Positions 28,329 through 37,789 of a stretch of DNA of 64,000 bases are shown in pieces (positions within the stretch are counted from its first letter, which is position 1; the number at the start of each line of letters is the position of its first letter). The stretch is from Parazoarcus communis SWub3 = DSM 12120. GTDB taxonomy: Bacteria; Pseudomonadota; Gammaproteobacteria; Burkholderiales; Rhodocyclaceae. The translations under genes were made by a program, and so were the position numbers. The stretch spans positions 124,001 to 188,000 of the forward strand of contig NZ_QKOE01000001.1 in the NCBI RefSeq assembly GCF_003226565.1. The letters are read 5' to 3'. The notes beneath the pieces are model-generated. The model saw only the letters and a list, made by a program, of their open reading frames with translations. It was not told the origin of the DNA and searched no databases.

Positions 28329-28476
28329 TGCAAAAAACTAGGGATTGCGCCGGCATCTCGTGGGATATACTTTTGCGCCATGGCGTCCTTGCACCCATCC
28401 GTCGTGAGTAGCCGAGGGACGTGACAGCCCTGCCCGCCGACGACGCGAAACCAAAACACGCAACGAGGAGGAAAAC

Positions 28477-28776
28477 GTGCGCATCAAACTTGCATTGATC
28501 AGCTTGTGCCTGGCTGGAACGGCCGGCATTGCCCAAGCCAAAGACCCCAACCTGGGCCGCAACCTCGCTGCAACCTGTGCCAACTGCCACGGCACCAACG
28601 GCAAGAGCGTCGGCGGCATGGACAGCCTTGCCGGCGAACCCAAGGAAAAACTGGTGCAGAAAATGGCCGATTTCAAATCGGGCGCGAAACCCGCGTCGAT
28701 CATGCATCAGATCTCCAAAGGCTATACCGACGAACAGATTGATCTCATCGCTGCGTACTTCGCAGCGCAGAAATAA
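28477..28776 (+). CDS. fccA: Cytochrome c subunit of flavocytochrome c sulfide dehydrogenase
   Basis: 99 residues with a Sec signal peptide (1-22) and a single heme site CANCH (34-38). It would take electrons from the flavin subunit encoded 15 bp downstream and pass them to the respiratory chain. Starts with GTG at 28477, with GAGGAGG 5 bases upstream. It is shorter than di-heme FccA of purple sulfur bacteria and resembles the single-heme form. Divergent from the sox operon. Confidence 0.9.
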   Translation: MRIKLALISLCLAGTAGIAQAKDPNLGRNLAATCANCHGTNGKSVGGMDSLAGEPKEKLVQKMADFKSGAKPASIMHQISKGYTDEQIDLIAAYFAAQK

Positions 28777-28791
28777 GCCGGAGGAGACACC

Positions 28792-30066
28792 ATGCTGAAC
28801 AGACGTGAATTCCTGAAATCTGCAGGCATCCTCACCGCCGGCAGCTCGCTGGTCGGGCTCGCGGGCTGCGCCAGCACCGGCAGCGGCGCGGGCGGCCATG
28901 TCGTTGTGGTCGGCGGCGGTTATGGCGGCGCCACCGTGTCCAAGTACCTGCGCATGTGGAGCAACGGCAGCGTCAATGTCACACTGATCGAACGCAATAC
29001 CGACTTCATCTCCTGCCCGATCTCCAATCTGGTGATTGGTGGCGTCAAGGAGATGAAGGACATCACCGTCAGCTACGACAACCTGAAATCGAAGTGGGGG
29101 GTGCGCGTCCTGACGGACGAGGTAGTGGGCCTGGATCCGGCCAAGCGCACCGTCACGACCGCAAAGAACGGTGTCATCACCTATGATCGCGTCGTCCTGT
29201 CACCCGGCATCGATTTCATGTTCGGTGCAATCGAAGGCCTGGCCGGCAACGAGGCACTGATTCCGCACGCGTGGAAGGCGGGTCCGCAAACCGCGCTGCT
29301 GCGCCAGCAGCTGCAGGACATGAAGGACGGCGGCGTCTTCGCCATCCAGATCCCGAAAGCCCCCTATCGCTGCCCGCCCGGGCCTTACGAGCGCGCTTGC
29401 GTGGTGGCCAACTACCTGCGCCAGGCAAAGCCAAAATCCAAAGTGCTGGTGCTCGATGCCAACGGCGAGATCCAGTCCAAGAAACCTTTATTTACCAAGG
29501 CTTTCGAAAGCTACAAGGGCATGATCGAGTACCGCCCGAACAGCGAGATCCGCAGCGTCGACGCCAAGAGTCGTACCGCGGAGCTTGAGTTCGACAAGGT
29601 GCAGGCTGACGTGCTGAATATCATCCCTCCGATGCGTGCCGGCGACATCGCCACCAGATCGGGTCTGCCGCTGGTCAATGATCGCTGGGTCGACATCGAT
29701 TGGCTGACCTATGAAGCCAAGGGTGTGCCCGGCGTCCATGTCATCGGCGACGCCTTGTTCCCCGCGCCGACCATGCCCAAATCCGGCCACATGGCCAACC
29801 AGCACGGCAAGGTGGTTGCCGCAGCCATCATCAATCTGCTCGCTGGCGAACCGCCCAACCCGAACCCGGTGGTCATGAACACCTGCTACAGCTTCGTGGA
29901 CGCAAAGAACGTCATCCACGTCGCCTCGGTGCATCAGTACGACGCCGAAAAGAAGCAACCCATGCCCGTTGCCGGCGCGGGTGGCGTATCGGTGGCCGCC
30001 AACGAGATCGAAGGCAAGTACGCACTTGCCTGGGCACAGAACATCTGGGCCGACATGCTGGCGTAA
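28792..30066 (+). CDS. fccB: Flavoprotein subunit of flavocytochrome c sulfide dehydrogenase (SoxF-like)
   Basis: Oxidises sulfide in the periplasm using FAD. 424 residues. The Tat signal LNRREFLKSAG is followed by LVGLAGC, which resembles a lipobox and could leave a lipid-anchored protein. The FAD-binding motif VVVGGGYGGAT comes next. Candidate redox cysteines appear in CPISNL, in PYRCPPGPYERAC and in NTCYSFVD. The C-terminal FCSD-type flavin-binding domain is present. The ribosome-binding site GGAGGAGACACC abuts the ATG and is exactly complementary to a candidate small RNA (54638-54749). Confidence 0.94.
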   Translation: MLNRREFLKSAGILTAGSSLVGLAGCASTGSGAGGHVVVVGGGYGGATVSKYLRMWSNGSVNVTLIERNTDFISCPISNLVIGGVKEMKDITVSYDNLKSKWGVRVLTDEVVGLDPAKRTVTTAKNGVITYDRVVLSPGIDFMFGAIEGLAGNEALIPHAWKAGPQTALLRQQLQDMKDGGVFAIQIPKAPYRCPPGPYERACVVANYLRQAKPKSKVLVLDANGEIQSKKPLFTKAFESYKGMIEYRPNSEIRSVDAKSRTAELEFDKVQADVLNIIPPMRAGDIATRSGLPLVNDRWVDIDWLTYEAKGVPGVHVIGDALFPAPTMPKSGHMANQHGKVVAAAIINLLAGEPPNPNPVVMNTCYSFVDAKNVIHVASVHQYDAEKKQPMPVAGAGGVSVAANEIEGKYALAWAQNIWADMLA

Positions 30067-30077
30067 GCACTGAGCGG

Positions 30078-30132
30078 ATAGCCCGCATCATGCGGGCTAT
30101 AGATGCAAAGAGGGCCGTGCGGCCCTCTTTTT
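30078..30132. terminator. Double hairpin terminator after fccAB
   Basis: Hairpin 1 pairs ATAGCCCGCAT with ATGCGGGCTAT (30078-30100). Hairpin 2 pairs AAAGAGGGCC with GGCCCTCTTT (30108-30130) and ends in a T-run. It separates fccB from the convergent cytochrome gene and is likely used from both sides. Confidence 0.85.
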
Positions 30133-30153
30133 CTGGATACGAGATGCGCCGGG

Positions 30154-30774
30154 TCAGTTCAGGGAGCTGATGTACAGGGCGACGGCCTTGATCTCGAGCT
30201 CGGAGAGCTTCGAGGCGATCGAATGCATGATCGCGTTGTCGTTGGTGCGCTCCCGCTTGTTGAACGAGCGTAGCTGACTTTCGGTGTATTGCGGCACCTG
30301 GCCCGCCAGACGGGGTAACTGGGACGTGCCCAAGCCCTTCTCTCCGTGGCAGGTGGCACAGGCCGCCACGCCAGCGTACTCATTTCCCCGCCGGAAAATG
30401 AACTGCCCGACCGCAGCCAGTTCGCCATCCTTGACCTCTTGCGGACGCGTCGGCTTCTGCTCGAAATACACGCCAAGCGCCAGCATTTCGTCTTCGGTCA
30501 ACTCGGCTGACATATTGACCATGGTGTCGCTCTTGCGCTTGCCCGACTTGAAGTCCGCCAGCTGCTTGGCAATGTACTGGTAGTGCTGCCCTGCCAGCCG
30601 GGGATAGAGCGCAGTCGAGCTCTCACCTTCTGCACCGTGGCAAAGAAAACAGCGCCCCATGTTGATCTCCTCGGCACGCGCCAGATCGACCGGCGGAAAA
30701 TCCGCCGCCACCACTGCCGCACTCAGCCCCAGGCCAGCCAGCCCGCCACACAGGGCGCCTTTCCATCCAGTCAT
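30154..30774 (-). CDS. Di-heme cytochrome c4-like protein
   Basis: 206 residues: a hydrophobic signal peptide (1-24), then two similar class I heme domains with CFLCH and CATCH. Repeated YPRLAGQHYQYIAKQL and LPRLAGQVPQYTESQL segments after each heme are the cytochrome c4 signature. It probably shuttles electrons from Sox and Fcc enzymes to terminal oxidases. The start at 30774 has GGGGAGA upstream. A GATAAT -10-like box lies near 30823-30828. It converges on fccB and may be regulated with it, but it has its own promoter region. Confidence 0.88.
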   Translation of the reverse strand: MTGWKGALCGGLAGLGLSAAVVAADFPPVDLARAEEINMGRCFLCHGAEGESSTALYPRLAGQHYQYIAKQLADFKSGKRKSDTMVNMSAELTEDEMLALGVYFEQKPTRPQEVKDGELAAVGQFIFRRGNEYAGVAACATCHGEKGLGTSQLPRLAGQVPQYTESQLRSFNKRERTNDNAIMHSIASKLSELEIKAVALYISSLN

Positions 30775-30883
30775 CCTTGTCTCCCCCAGTCGAATGCTTC
30801 GAAACGAGCACGAGTAAAGAAGATTATCAGAATGCTTTAATACGCAAAACTTCATATCGGCGCATGTATCGCGCAAGCTCGCT

Positions 30884-31357
30884 TCAGCGCCAACCCAACT
30901 CAAGCATCCATGGCCCTTCCCCGCTGTCGAGCGCGGTCCGTACATAAGGCACCAGTTCAGCAGGCAGCCCGGTACGGACAAACCAGTCGATATGGTCACA
31001 CTTCTCGGGCTCGAGCAGTCGCGGCTCACCCTGCCAGTGCAGCGCGCGGACAAAGAAATCGATCCGGTTGGTGTCGGACAGCCGATGAACAACCCCGAGC
31101 CAGACAAGGTCAGCCGCCAGCACCGTCAACCCCACCTCCTCGGCCAACTCGCGGCAAGCGGCTTGCAGTACCGATTCGCCAGGCTCGACATGTCCGCCCG
31201 GCAGACTGTAGAGCCCATCGAAGAAGCCAGTACCAGCCCGCCGCAGCAGCAGTACGCGGTCGCCCTGCTGACAAAGGATGTGAACGCCGGTGGGGATACC
31301 CGCATGCCCTCCCGCCAGACACCCCGCTGCCCCACCAACCGCAGACCGCGTACTCAT
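30884..31357 (-). CDS. NUDIX hydrolase
   Basis: 157 residues. The Nudix box begins at GGHVEPGES and continues through RELAEEVGL, with all metal-binding residues. It probably hydrolyses a nucleoside diphosphate derivative. Its ATG is 4 bp downstream of the dut stop codon, so the two are likely translated together; both would then act in nucleotide-pool cleaning. The substrate is unknown. Confidence 0.85.
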   Translation of the reverse strand: MSTRSAVGGAAGCLAGGHAGIPTGVHILCQQGDRVLLLRRAGTGFFDGLYSLPGGHVEPGESVLQAACRELAEEVGLTVLAADLVWLGVVHRLSDTNRIDFFVRALHWQGEPRLLEPEKCDHIDWFVRTGLPAELVPYVRTALDSGEGPWMLELGWR

Positions 31358-31361
31358 GACG

Positions 31362-31811
31362 TCAGTGTTTGCCGGTACTACCAAAGCCGCCACTGCCACG
31401 CTCGCTATCATCGAAACGCTCTACCAGACGGAAACCGACCTGCAGGACCGGCACCACCACCAGTTGCGCAATCCGCTCCATCGGCTGGATGGTGAACACG
31501 TCACGCCCACGATTCCACACCGAGACAAAGATCTGCCCCTGGTAATCCGAATCGATCAGCCCGACCAGATTACCCAGCACGATACCGTGCTTGTGCCCCA
31601 GACCCGAGCGCGGCAGCACCATGGCCGCCAGGCCGGGATCCGCCAGGTGAATCGCGATGCCACTGGGTACCAGTGTGGTATCGCCCGGATGCAATAGCAC
31701 CGGCGCATCGACGCAGGCACGCAGATCCAGCCCCGCCGCCCCCGCGGTAGCATAAGCTGGCGGATGGTCGCGCAGACGCGCGTCGAGAATCTTGACGTCG
31801 ATTTGATGCAT
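31362..31811 (-). CDS. dut: Deoxyuridine triphosphatase
   Basis: Converts dUTP to dUMP and pyrophosphate, keeping uracil out of DNA. 149 residues, usual trimeric dUTPase size. Conserved motifs in order: [26 protein letters not shown], the QLVVVP stretch, and the C-terminal [10 protein letters not shown] that closes over the substrate. The ATG at 31811 is chosen over an upstream in-frame TTG because it has GAGG upstream and gives the normal N-terminus. It follows coaBC by 11 bp, as in E. coli. Confidence 0.97.
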   Translation of the reverse strand: MHQIDVKILDARLRDHPPAYATAGAAGLDLRACVDAPVLLHPGDTTLVPSGIAIHLADPGLAAMVLPRSGLGHKHGIVLGNLVGLIDSDYQGQIFVSVWNRGRDVFTIQPMERIAQLVVVPVLQVGFRLVERFDDSERGSGGFGSTGKH

Positions 31812-31822
31812 GCGAATAGTCC

Positions 31823-33031
31823 TCAAGCTTGGAGCTGACCGGCACCTGCGGGGAGCAGGCTGGCCAGGTGTTCGACAATGCGCTCTGCAATCACCGGCTT
31901 GGCGGCTCGCGGTAGCGGATGCTTGCCGGCATCGTCGTACAGAATCACGGTGTTGTCATCCCCACCCAGGCCGTCGGCCACCAGATTGCCTACCAGCAGA
32001 GGCAAGCGCTTGCTGCGGCGCTTGCCCTCGGCATAGCCGTCAAGATCACGGCTTTCCGCTGCAAAACCGACACAGAAAGGGGCGTTCGGCCCGCCGGCGA
32101 CCTCTGCCAGGATGTCGGGATTGGGCGTCAAGTCGATACTGATCGAGGCCCCGGATTTCTTGATCTTGTGCTCGGCCGCCTGCACAGGCCGGTAGTCGGC
32201 AACCGCAGCGACGCCAATGAACACGTCAGCGCCAGGCAGCGCAGCAAAAACCGCATCGCGCATCTGTAACGCACTGCTGACCGACACCCTCCGTACGCCC
32301 AAGGGTGCCGGCAGCATCACCGGACCACTGACCAGCACGACTTCCGCTCCGGCACGGACACAGGCAGTGGCGATGGCATACCCCATCTTGCCCGAACTGC
32401 TGTTGGTGATGCCGCGCACCGGATCGATGGCCTCGAAGGTCGGGCCGGCGGTGATCACAACCTTACGTCCGGCCAGACGCTTCGGCGTGAAGAAGGCGCA
32501 TACCGACTCGAACAAGGCCTCAGGCTCGAGCATGCGGCCCATGCCAACCTCGCCGCACGCCTGCTCGCCCGCCGCCGGGCCGACGATGACAGCCCCGTCG
32601 GCCTGCACCTGCGTCACATTGCGCCGGGTCGCGGCGTGCTCCCACATCTGGCGGTTCATCGCGGGCGCCAGCATCAAGGGGCAATCCCTCGCCAGACACA
32701 AGGTGCTCAGCAGATCATCCGCCCGCCCCTGCGCCAGTCGTGCGATGAAGTCGGCCGTAGCCGGCGCCACCAGTACCAGATCGGCGGCACGACCGAGGTC
32801 GATGTGCGCCATGTTGTTATCCATCCGCGGATCCCACAGGTCCGACCACACCGGATGCCCGGACACCGCCTGATAGGTGACCGCGGTCACGAAACGGGCG
32901 CCCCCCTCGGTGAGCACGACGTGAACCTCGGCACCGGCCTTGGTCAACAGGCGCACCAACTCCACCGCCTTGTATGCGGCAACCCCACCGGTCACGCCGA
33001 TGACAACCTTGCGACCTTGCAGCTCATTCAT
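31823..33031 (-). CDS. coaBC: Bifunctional phosphopantothenoylcysteine decarboxylase / phosphopantothenate--cysteine ligase
   Basis: Two steps of coenzyme A synthesis in one 402-residue protein. The N-terminal flavoprotein domain (CoaC, about 1-180) has [19 protein letters not shown] and the PAMNRQMW substrate motif. The C-terminal ligase (CoaB) starts at [21 protein letters not shown]. First gene of a coaBC-dut-nudix unit and divergent from radC, as in many proteobacteria. Confidence 0.97.
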   Translation of the reverse strand: MNELQGRKVVIGVTGGVAAYKAVELVRLLTKAGAEVHVVLTEGGARFVTAVTYQAVSGHPVWSDLWDPRMDNNMAHIDLGRAADLVLVAPATADFIARLAQGRADDLLSTLCLARDCPLMLAPAMNRQMWEHAATRRNVTQVQADGAVIVGPAAGEQACGEVGMGRMLEPEALFESVCAFFTPKRLAGRKVVITAGPTFEAIDPVRGITNSSSGKMGYAIATACVRAGAEVVLVSGPVMLPAPLGVRRVSVSSALQMRDAVFAALPGADVFIGVAAVADYRPVQAAEHKIKKSGASISIDLTPNPDILAEVAGGPNAPFCVGFAAESRDLDGYAEGKRRSKRLPLLVGNLVADGLGGDDNTVILYDDAGKHPLPRAAKPVIAERIVEHLASLLPAGAGQLQA

Positions 33032-33076
33032 GACATTAAGATAATACGGTTTGCATTCAACACAATGGGACTCCGA

Positions 33077-33754
33077 ATGGCGATCACCGACTGGCCGGCA
33101 GACGAACGGCCGCGCGAAAAGCTGCTGTCTCGCGGCGCACAGGCGTTATCCGATGCCGAACTGCTTGCCCTCTTCCTGCGCGTCGGCATTCGCGGCCACA
33201 GCGCCGTCGACCTTGCCCGCAGCCTGATTGCGCGCTTCGGGTCGATCACCCGGCTGTGCCACGCCCGCGCGGACGAGTTCTCCGCCGTACCCGGCATGGG
33301 GCTGGCGAAGTATGCCCAACTGCAGGCAGTGATGGAACTGGCACGTCGAGCGCTGAACGAAGAGTTGGTCACCCGCGACCTGTTCGACTCCCCCACCGCA
33401 GTCAGGGACTGGCTGCGCCTGCGCCTGGGCCATCTGCCACACGAGACCTTCTGCATCCTTCTGCTTGATGCGCAGAACCGCTTGATCGACGCAGTCGATC
33501 TGTTCCGTGGCACCCTGACCCAGACATCAGTCTATCCGCGGGAAGTGGTCAAGCTGGCGCTGTCCCACAATGCCGCCTCGGTCATACTCGCACACAACCA
33601 CCCCTCGGGAGCGGCCGAACCCAGCCACGCCGACGAACTGCTGACACGCGCCCTGAAAGATGCGCTCGCCCTGATCGATGTGCGCGTACTCGACCATTTC
33701 ATCGTGCCCGCACATGGGCGCCCCTTGTCTTTTGCCGAGCGCGGACTGCTATGA
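33077..33754 (+). CDS. radC: RadC/MPN-domain protein
   Basis: 225 residues. An N-terminal helix-hairpin-helix part (about 1-100, with [23 protein letters not shown]) is followed by the JAMM/MPN metalloprotease-like domain. The zinc signature H-x-H-x7-S-x2-D is present as [15 protein letters not shown]. The historical link to DNA repair is weak and the role is uncertain. The start at 33077 has GGGA 6 bases upstream; 33065 is a possible alternative. Divergent from coaBC. Confidence 0.94.
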   Translation: MAITDWPADERPREKLLSRGAQALSDAELLALFLRVGIRGHSAVDLARSLIARFGSITRLCHARADEFSAVPGMGLAKYAQLQAVMELARRALNEELVTRDLFDSPTAVRDWLRLRLGHLPHETFCILLLDAQNRLIDAVDLFRGTLTQTSVYPREVVKLALSHNAASVILAHNHPSGAAEPSHADELLTRALKDALALIDVRVLDHFIVPAHGRPLSFAERGLL

Positions 33755-33802
33755 CGCCCTTTCCCAATGCAATCCTCACACATGCAAAAACCGATTATCC
33801 AC

Positions 33803-33832
33803 TTGCCAAAACCTGGCCGATTACGCTATCCT
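33803..33832 (+). promoter_or_regulatory. Probable promoter of rpmB-rpmG
   Basis: TTGCCA and TATCCT separated by 18 bp, placing a transcript start about 30 bp before the rpmB ATG. Confidence 0.45.
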
Positions 33833-33869
33833 CCAACGTTTTCGCAATCCGAATTCCCTGGAGCATCGT

Positions 33870-34106
33870 ATGGCTCGCGTCTGCCAAGTGACCGGTAAAG
33901 CACCGATGGTGGGAAACAACGTTTCCCACGCTAACAACAAAACCAAGCGTCGTTTCCTCCCCAACCTGCAAAACCGCCGGTTCTGGAGCGAATCCGAGAA
34001 CCGCTGGATCCGCCTGCGCGTATCCAATGCCGGTCTCCGGACCATCGACAAGAAAGGCATCGACGTCGTCGTTGCCGAATTGCGTGCCCGCGGCGACAAG
34101 CTCTAA
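33870..34106 (+). CDS. rpmB: 50S ribosomal protein L28
   Basis: 78-residue basic ribosomal protein of the large subunit. The start [28 protein letters not shown] is the classic L28 N-terminus, with the length seen in proteobacteria. A weak TGGAG site stands 6-8 bases before the ATG. It is followed by rpmG after 55 bp, the normal pair. Confidence 0.97.
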   Translation: MARVCQVTGKAPMVGNNVSHANNKTKRRFLPNLQNRRFWSESENRWIRLRVSNAGLRTIDKKGIDVVVAELRARGDKL

Positions 34107-34161
34107 GCCTCGGCGTTAACCCTGCGGCCCTGCGCCGCACCTGAACTGATTGGAGATCGCC

Positions 34162-34329
34162 ATGGCAAAAGGCGGCCGCGAAAAGATCAAGCTGGAGTCC
34201 ACCGCCGGCACGGGTCATTTCTACACGACTTCGAAGAACAAGCGCACCACCCCGCAGAAGCTCGAATTCAGCAAGTACGACCCGGTCGCGCGCAAGCACG
34301 TCCCGTACAAGGAAATCAAGCTGAAGTAA
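34162..34329 (+). CDS. rpmG: 50S ribosomal protein L33
   Basis: 55 residues starting [20 protein letters not shown] and ending KEIKLK. It lacks the zinc-binding cysteine pairs of the C+ form of L33, as is usual in proteobacteria. GGAG lies 7 bases before the ATG. Co-transcribed with rpmB. Confidence 0.97.
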   Translation: MAKGGREKIKLESTAGTGHFYTTSKNKRTTPQKLEFSKYDPVARKHVPYKEIKLK

Positions 34330-34391
34330 TACACGACGGCAGGCTCCCGCCTGCTGTTGCGAACCCGGCAGCGGGTTACGCATGCTCCAGA

Positions 34392-34424
34392 AAAAAAGGC
34401 CACCATGCAGGTGGCCTTTTTGTT
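34392..34424. terminator. Rho-independent terminator after rpmG
   Basis: AAAAAGGCCACC / GGTGGCCTTTTT hairpin with a 4-5 nt loop, A-tract before and T-tract after, so it can stop both the rpmBG transcript and the convergent cold-shock gene. Confidence 0.85.
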
Positions 34425-34468
34425 TGCATGGCTGATCGTGGCACAGCCACGGCGCCCGCAACAACGAA

Positions 34469-34672
34469 TCAGGCGCGCTGAATATTCGAAGCCTGCTTGC
34501 CCTTGGGGCCCTGCGTAACTTCGAAAGAAACCTTCTCGCCTTCCTTCAGGGTCTTGAAGCCATTCATGTTGATGGCGGAGAAGTGCGCGAACAGGTCTTC
34601 GCTACCATCGTCAGGCGTAATGAAACCAAAACCCTTCGAATCGTTGAACCACTTAACAGTGCCGATTGCCAT
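34469..34672 (-). CDS. Cold-shock protein (CspA family)
   Basis: 67-residue single OB-fold nucleic-acid chaperone. RNP1 is KGFGFI and RNP2 is DLFAHFS. It opens [14 protein letters not shown], the family hallmark. It has a long untranslated leader of about 154 nt, as cold-shock mRNAs usually do. Whether it is cold-induced or constitutive cannot be told from the coding sequence. Confidence 0.96.
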   Translation of the reverse strand: MAIGTVKWFNDSKGFGFITPDDGSEDLFAHFSAINMNGFKTLKEGEKVSFEVTQGPKGKQASNIQRA

Positions 34673-35067
34673 AATGCCTTAATCCTTCAAAGTGACTTGG
34701 TACAGCCCGGGCCCCTCCCGGACGGCGCATTCAATCAGACATCCGGAGCACTCCATCCGACGAACTGTCGCAATCCCGACAATCCGGCAACCAGCGCGCC
34801 TTCCAGCTGCACATGACCAATGCACGGTTGGTTTTTTACGCACTTGTCCGCACAGCGTCAACGGTTAATTGATCCGGACCACAACGCTGCGGCGCGTCAT
34901 ATTTCCCCCGGCAAAGCAATCAGAAAATGGCACGTTTCTGGCTTACCGGAATCATGCGTGTTGCACCATTCACGCATGAGCCTCTCATCAATAACCCTGT
35001 TTTTGACCCTGCTTCAGCTGTTGAACAGTGTGTTGCACTCTGCCTCGAGTTGATTAGAATGGGCCGC
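34673..35067. other. 395-bp intergenic region: cold-shock leader and clpS upstream region
   Basis: The left part (34673 to about 34826) would be the 5' leader of the minus-strand cold-shock gene. The right part (34862-35067) is upstream of clpS and shows no convincing ORF. A TTGCAC / TAGAAT pair (35033-35060, 16-bp spacer) could be a clpS promoter, but it would leave almost no leader before the ATG at 35068. Confidence 0.5.
34833..34861 (-). promoter_or_regulatory. Promoter of the cold-shock gene
   Basis: On the minus strand: TTGACG, 17-bp spacer, TAAAAA. The predicted transcript start near 34826 gives a leader of about 154 nt before the ATG at 34672. Confidence 0.6.
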
Positions 35068-35376
35068 ATGGCCACTCAGAAACAAGACGGATTCGTACTG
35101 GAATCGAAGCGGACAAGTACCCGTCCGCCTCCGCTCTACAAGGTACTTCTGCTCAACGACGATTTCACACCGATGGATTTCGTGATCGACGTGCTGCAGA
35201 AATTTTTTGGCATGGACCGCGAACGCGCCACACGGGTCATGCTCCAAGTGCACAGAGAAGGCGTGGGCGTATGCGGTGTGTTTCCAAGAGACATCGCAGC
35301 GACCAAGGTGGAACAGGTCGTTTCCCATGCCCGCCAGAACCAGCATCCGTTGGCATGCGTGATGGAGGAAAACTGA
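35068..35376 (+). CDS. clpS: ClpS, adaptor of the ClpAP protease
   Basis: Delivers N-end-rule substrates to ClpA. 102 residues. The core [19 protein letters not shown] and the [11 protein letters not shown] segment are conserved; N and D of the NDD stretch and the nearby Met line the N-degron pocket in known structures. An ATG at 35059 in frame is an alternative start. The stop codon is immediately followed by the ATG of clpA. Confidence 0.95.
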   Translation: MATQKQDGFVLESKRTSTRPPPLYKVLLLNDDFTPMDFVIDVLQKFFGMDRERATRVMLQVHREGVGVCGVFPRDIAATKVEQVVSHARQNQHPLACVMEEN

Positions 35377-37650
35377 ATGATCGCGCAAGAACTTGAAGTC
35401 AGCCTGCACATGGCTTTTGTCGAAGCCCGGCAGAAACGCCATGAGTTCATCACGGTGGAGCACCTGCTGCTCGCACTGCTCGACAACCCCTCAGCGGCAG
35501 AGGTGCTACGCGCCTGCGCTGCGAACATTGACGAGTTGCGTCGGGAACTGACCAACTTCATCAGTGAGCACACCCCGAAGGTCGAAGGCACTGACGAGAT
35601 CGACACCCAGCCTACACTGGGTTTCCAGCGCGTCATCCAGCGCGCGATCCTGCACGTGCAGTCGTCAGGCAAGAAGGAAGTCACCGGCGCCAACGTGCTG
35701 GTGGCAATCTTTGGCGAGAAGGATTCGCATGCCGTCTATTTCCTCCAGCGGCAGAACATCTCGCGCCTCGATGTGGTGAATTTCATCTCTCACGGCATTG
35801 CCAAGTCGCCCCAGAACGGTGCAGGCAATGCCAACCGCAGCGAGCCCGAACAAGGCGAACAGGAGCAGGAGGAGAAAACCTCCGGTGGCGCCCTCGAGAA
35901 CTACACCCAGAACCTCAACCAGCAGGTACTGATCGGCAAGATCGACCCGCTGATCGGACGTGACAAGGAAGTCGAGCGCGTCATTCAGACCTTGTGCCGC
36001 CGGCGCAAGAACAATCCCTTGCTGGTTGGCGAGGCCGGCGTGGGCAAGACCGCAATTGCCGAGGGCCTTGCACATCGCATCGTCGAGGGTCGCGTACCCG
36101 AGATTCTCGAAAATGCACAGGTCTACGCGCTGGACATGGGCGCCTTGCTGGCAGGCACCAAGTATCGGGGCGATTTCGAACAACGTCTCAAGGCGGTGCT
36201 CAAGCAACTGGTCGATAACAAGGATGCCATCCTGTTCATTGACGAGATCCATACCCTGATTGGCGCCGGCGCCGCGTCAGGCGGCACCCTGGACGCCTCG
36301 AACCTGCTCAAGCCCGCGCTGTCGTCCGGCCAGTTGAAGTGCATCGGTGCGACCACCTACAACGAGTTCCGCCAGATCTTCGAGAAAGACCATGCACTGT
36401 CGCGGCGCTTCCAGAAGATCGACGTGGTCGAGCCGTCGGTGGCTGAGACAGTCGAGATCCTCAAGGGACTGAAGACCCGTTTCGAGGAGCACCACGGCAT
36501 CAAGTACTCTGCCTCCGCCCTGACCAGCGCGGCCGAGTTGTCGGCCAAGTACATCAACGACCGCCACCTGCCGGACAAGGCCATCGATGTCATCGACGAA
36601 GCAGGCGCAGCGCAACGCATCCTGCCGAAGTCGAAACAGAAAAAGACCATCGGCAAGACCGAGATCGAGGACATCGTTGCCAAGATCGCGCGCATTCCGC
36701 CGCGCAGCGTCTCGCACGACGACCGCGCCTCGCTGAAGACGCTGGACCGCGACCTCAAGAACGTCGTGTTCGGCCAGAACGCGGCCATCGAAGCACTGGC
36801 CAAGGCCATCAAGATGTCGCGCTCGGGCCTGGGCAATCCGCACAAGCCGATCGGCTCCTTCCTGTTTTCCGGCCCGACTGGCGTCGGCAAGACCGAAGTC
36901 GCGCGCCAGCTCGCCTACACGCTGGGCATCGAACTGGTGCGTTTCGACATGTCCGAGTACATGGAACGTCATGCGGTCAGCCGGCTGATCGGCGCACCGC
37001 CGGGCTATGTCGGCTTCGATCAGGGCGGCCTGCTGACCGAGCAGATCACCAAGAAGCCCCACTGCGTGCTGTTGCTCGACGAGATCGAGAAAGCGCATCC
37101 TGACATCTACAACATCCTGCTGCAGGTGATGGACCACGGCACGCTGACGGACAACAATGGCCGCCAGGCTGACTTCCGCAATGTGATCATCATCATGACC
37201 ACCAATGCAGGCGCAGAGACGATGCAGAAGTCGGTCATCGGCTTCTCGGCCAAGCGCGAAGCGGGCGACGAGATGAGCGATATCAAGCGCATGTTCTCGC
37301 CGGAGTTCCGCAACCGTCTGGACGCAACGATCTCGTTCAAGGCGCTAGACAGCGAAGTCATCCTGCGAGTGGTGGACAAGTTCCTGATGCAGCTCGAAGC
37401 CCAGTTGCACGAGAAGAAGGTGGAAGCCCACTTCACGGACCAGCTCAAGGCCTGGCTGGCCGAGCAGGGGTTCGATCCGCTGATGGGTGCTCGCCCAATG
37501 GCCCGGCTGATTCAGGACACCATCCGGTCAGCCCTGGCAGACGAGTTGCTGTTCGGCCGTCTGGCCAATGGCGGCAAGGTGACGATCGACCTGGACGACG
37601 ACGACAAGGTCAAGCTGGTATTCGACCAGACCGAAGCAGCAACCGTCTGA
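35377..37650 (+). CDS. clpA: ClpA, ATPase subunit of ClpAP
   Basis: 757 residues, the same size as E. coli ClpA. An N-terminal double Clp-N domain (1-145) is followed by two AAA+ modules with Walker A motifs GEAGVGKT and GPTGVGKT and Walker B segments ILFIDEIHT and LLLDEIEK. The ClpP-docking loop reads IGF (VIGFSAK) rather than the IGL of E. coli ClpA. It unfolds substrates for ClpP, which is not in the window. Directly coupled to clpS. Confidence 0.97.
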   Translation: MIAQELEVSLHMAFVEARQKRHEFITVEHLLLALLDNPSAAEVLRACAANIDELRRELTNFISEHTPKVEGTDEIDTQPTLGFQRVIQRAILHVQSSGKKEVTGANVLVAIFGEKDSHAVYFLQRQNISRLDVVNFISHGIAKSPQNGAGNANRSEPEQGEQEQEEKTSGGALENYTQNLNQQVLIGKIDPLIGRDKEVERVIQTLCRRRKNNPLLVGEAGVGKTAIAEGLAHRIVEGRVPEILENAQVYALDMGALLAGTKYRGDFEQRLKAVLKQLVDNKDAILFIDEIHTLIGAGAASGGTLDASNLLKPALSSGQLKCIGATTYNEFRQIFEKDHALSRRFQKIDVVEPSVAETVEILKGLKTRFEEHHGIKYSASALTSAAELSAKYINDRHLPDKAIDVIDEAGAAQRILPKSKQKKTIGKTEIEDIVAKIARIPPRSVSHDDRASLKTLDRDLKNVVFGQNAAIEALAKAIKMSRSGLGNPHKPIGSFLFSGPTGVGKTEVARQLAYTLGIELVRFDMSEYMERHAVSRLIGAPPGYVGFDQGGLLTEQITKKPHCVLLLDEIEKAHPDIYNILLQVMDHGTLTDNNGRQADFRNVIIIMTTNAGAETMQKSVIGFSAKREAGDEMSDIKRMFSPEFRNRLDATISFKALDSEVILRVVDKFLMQLEAQLHEKKVEAHFTDQLKAWLAEQGFDPLMGARPMARLIQDTIRSALADELLFGRLANGGKVTIDLDDDDKVKLVFDQTEAATV

Positions 37651-37671
37651 CCCCTGTCATTGCAATGACCA

Positions 37672-37697
37672 AGCGGCTCTCCGGAGCCGCTTTTTTT
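37672..37697 (+). terminator. Rho-independent terminator after clpA
   Basis: AGCGGCTC / GAGCCGCT 8-bp stem with a 4-nt loop followed by seven T residues. Confidence 0.88.
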
Positions 37698-37789
37698 CGC
37701 CCTTCTGCTGGCTGTTCGCCACCCCGCCCCTGGTTTATGATCGGCGCCTGAAAATATCCCGCCCAACGCTCCCCCACAAGGACTCAAGC

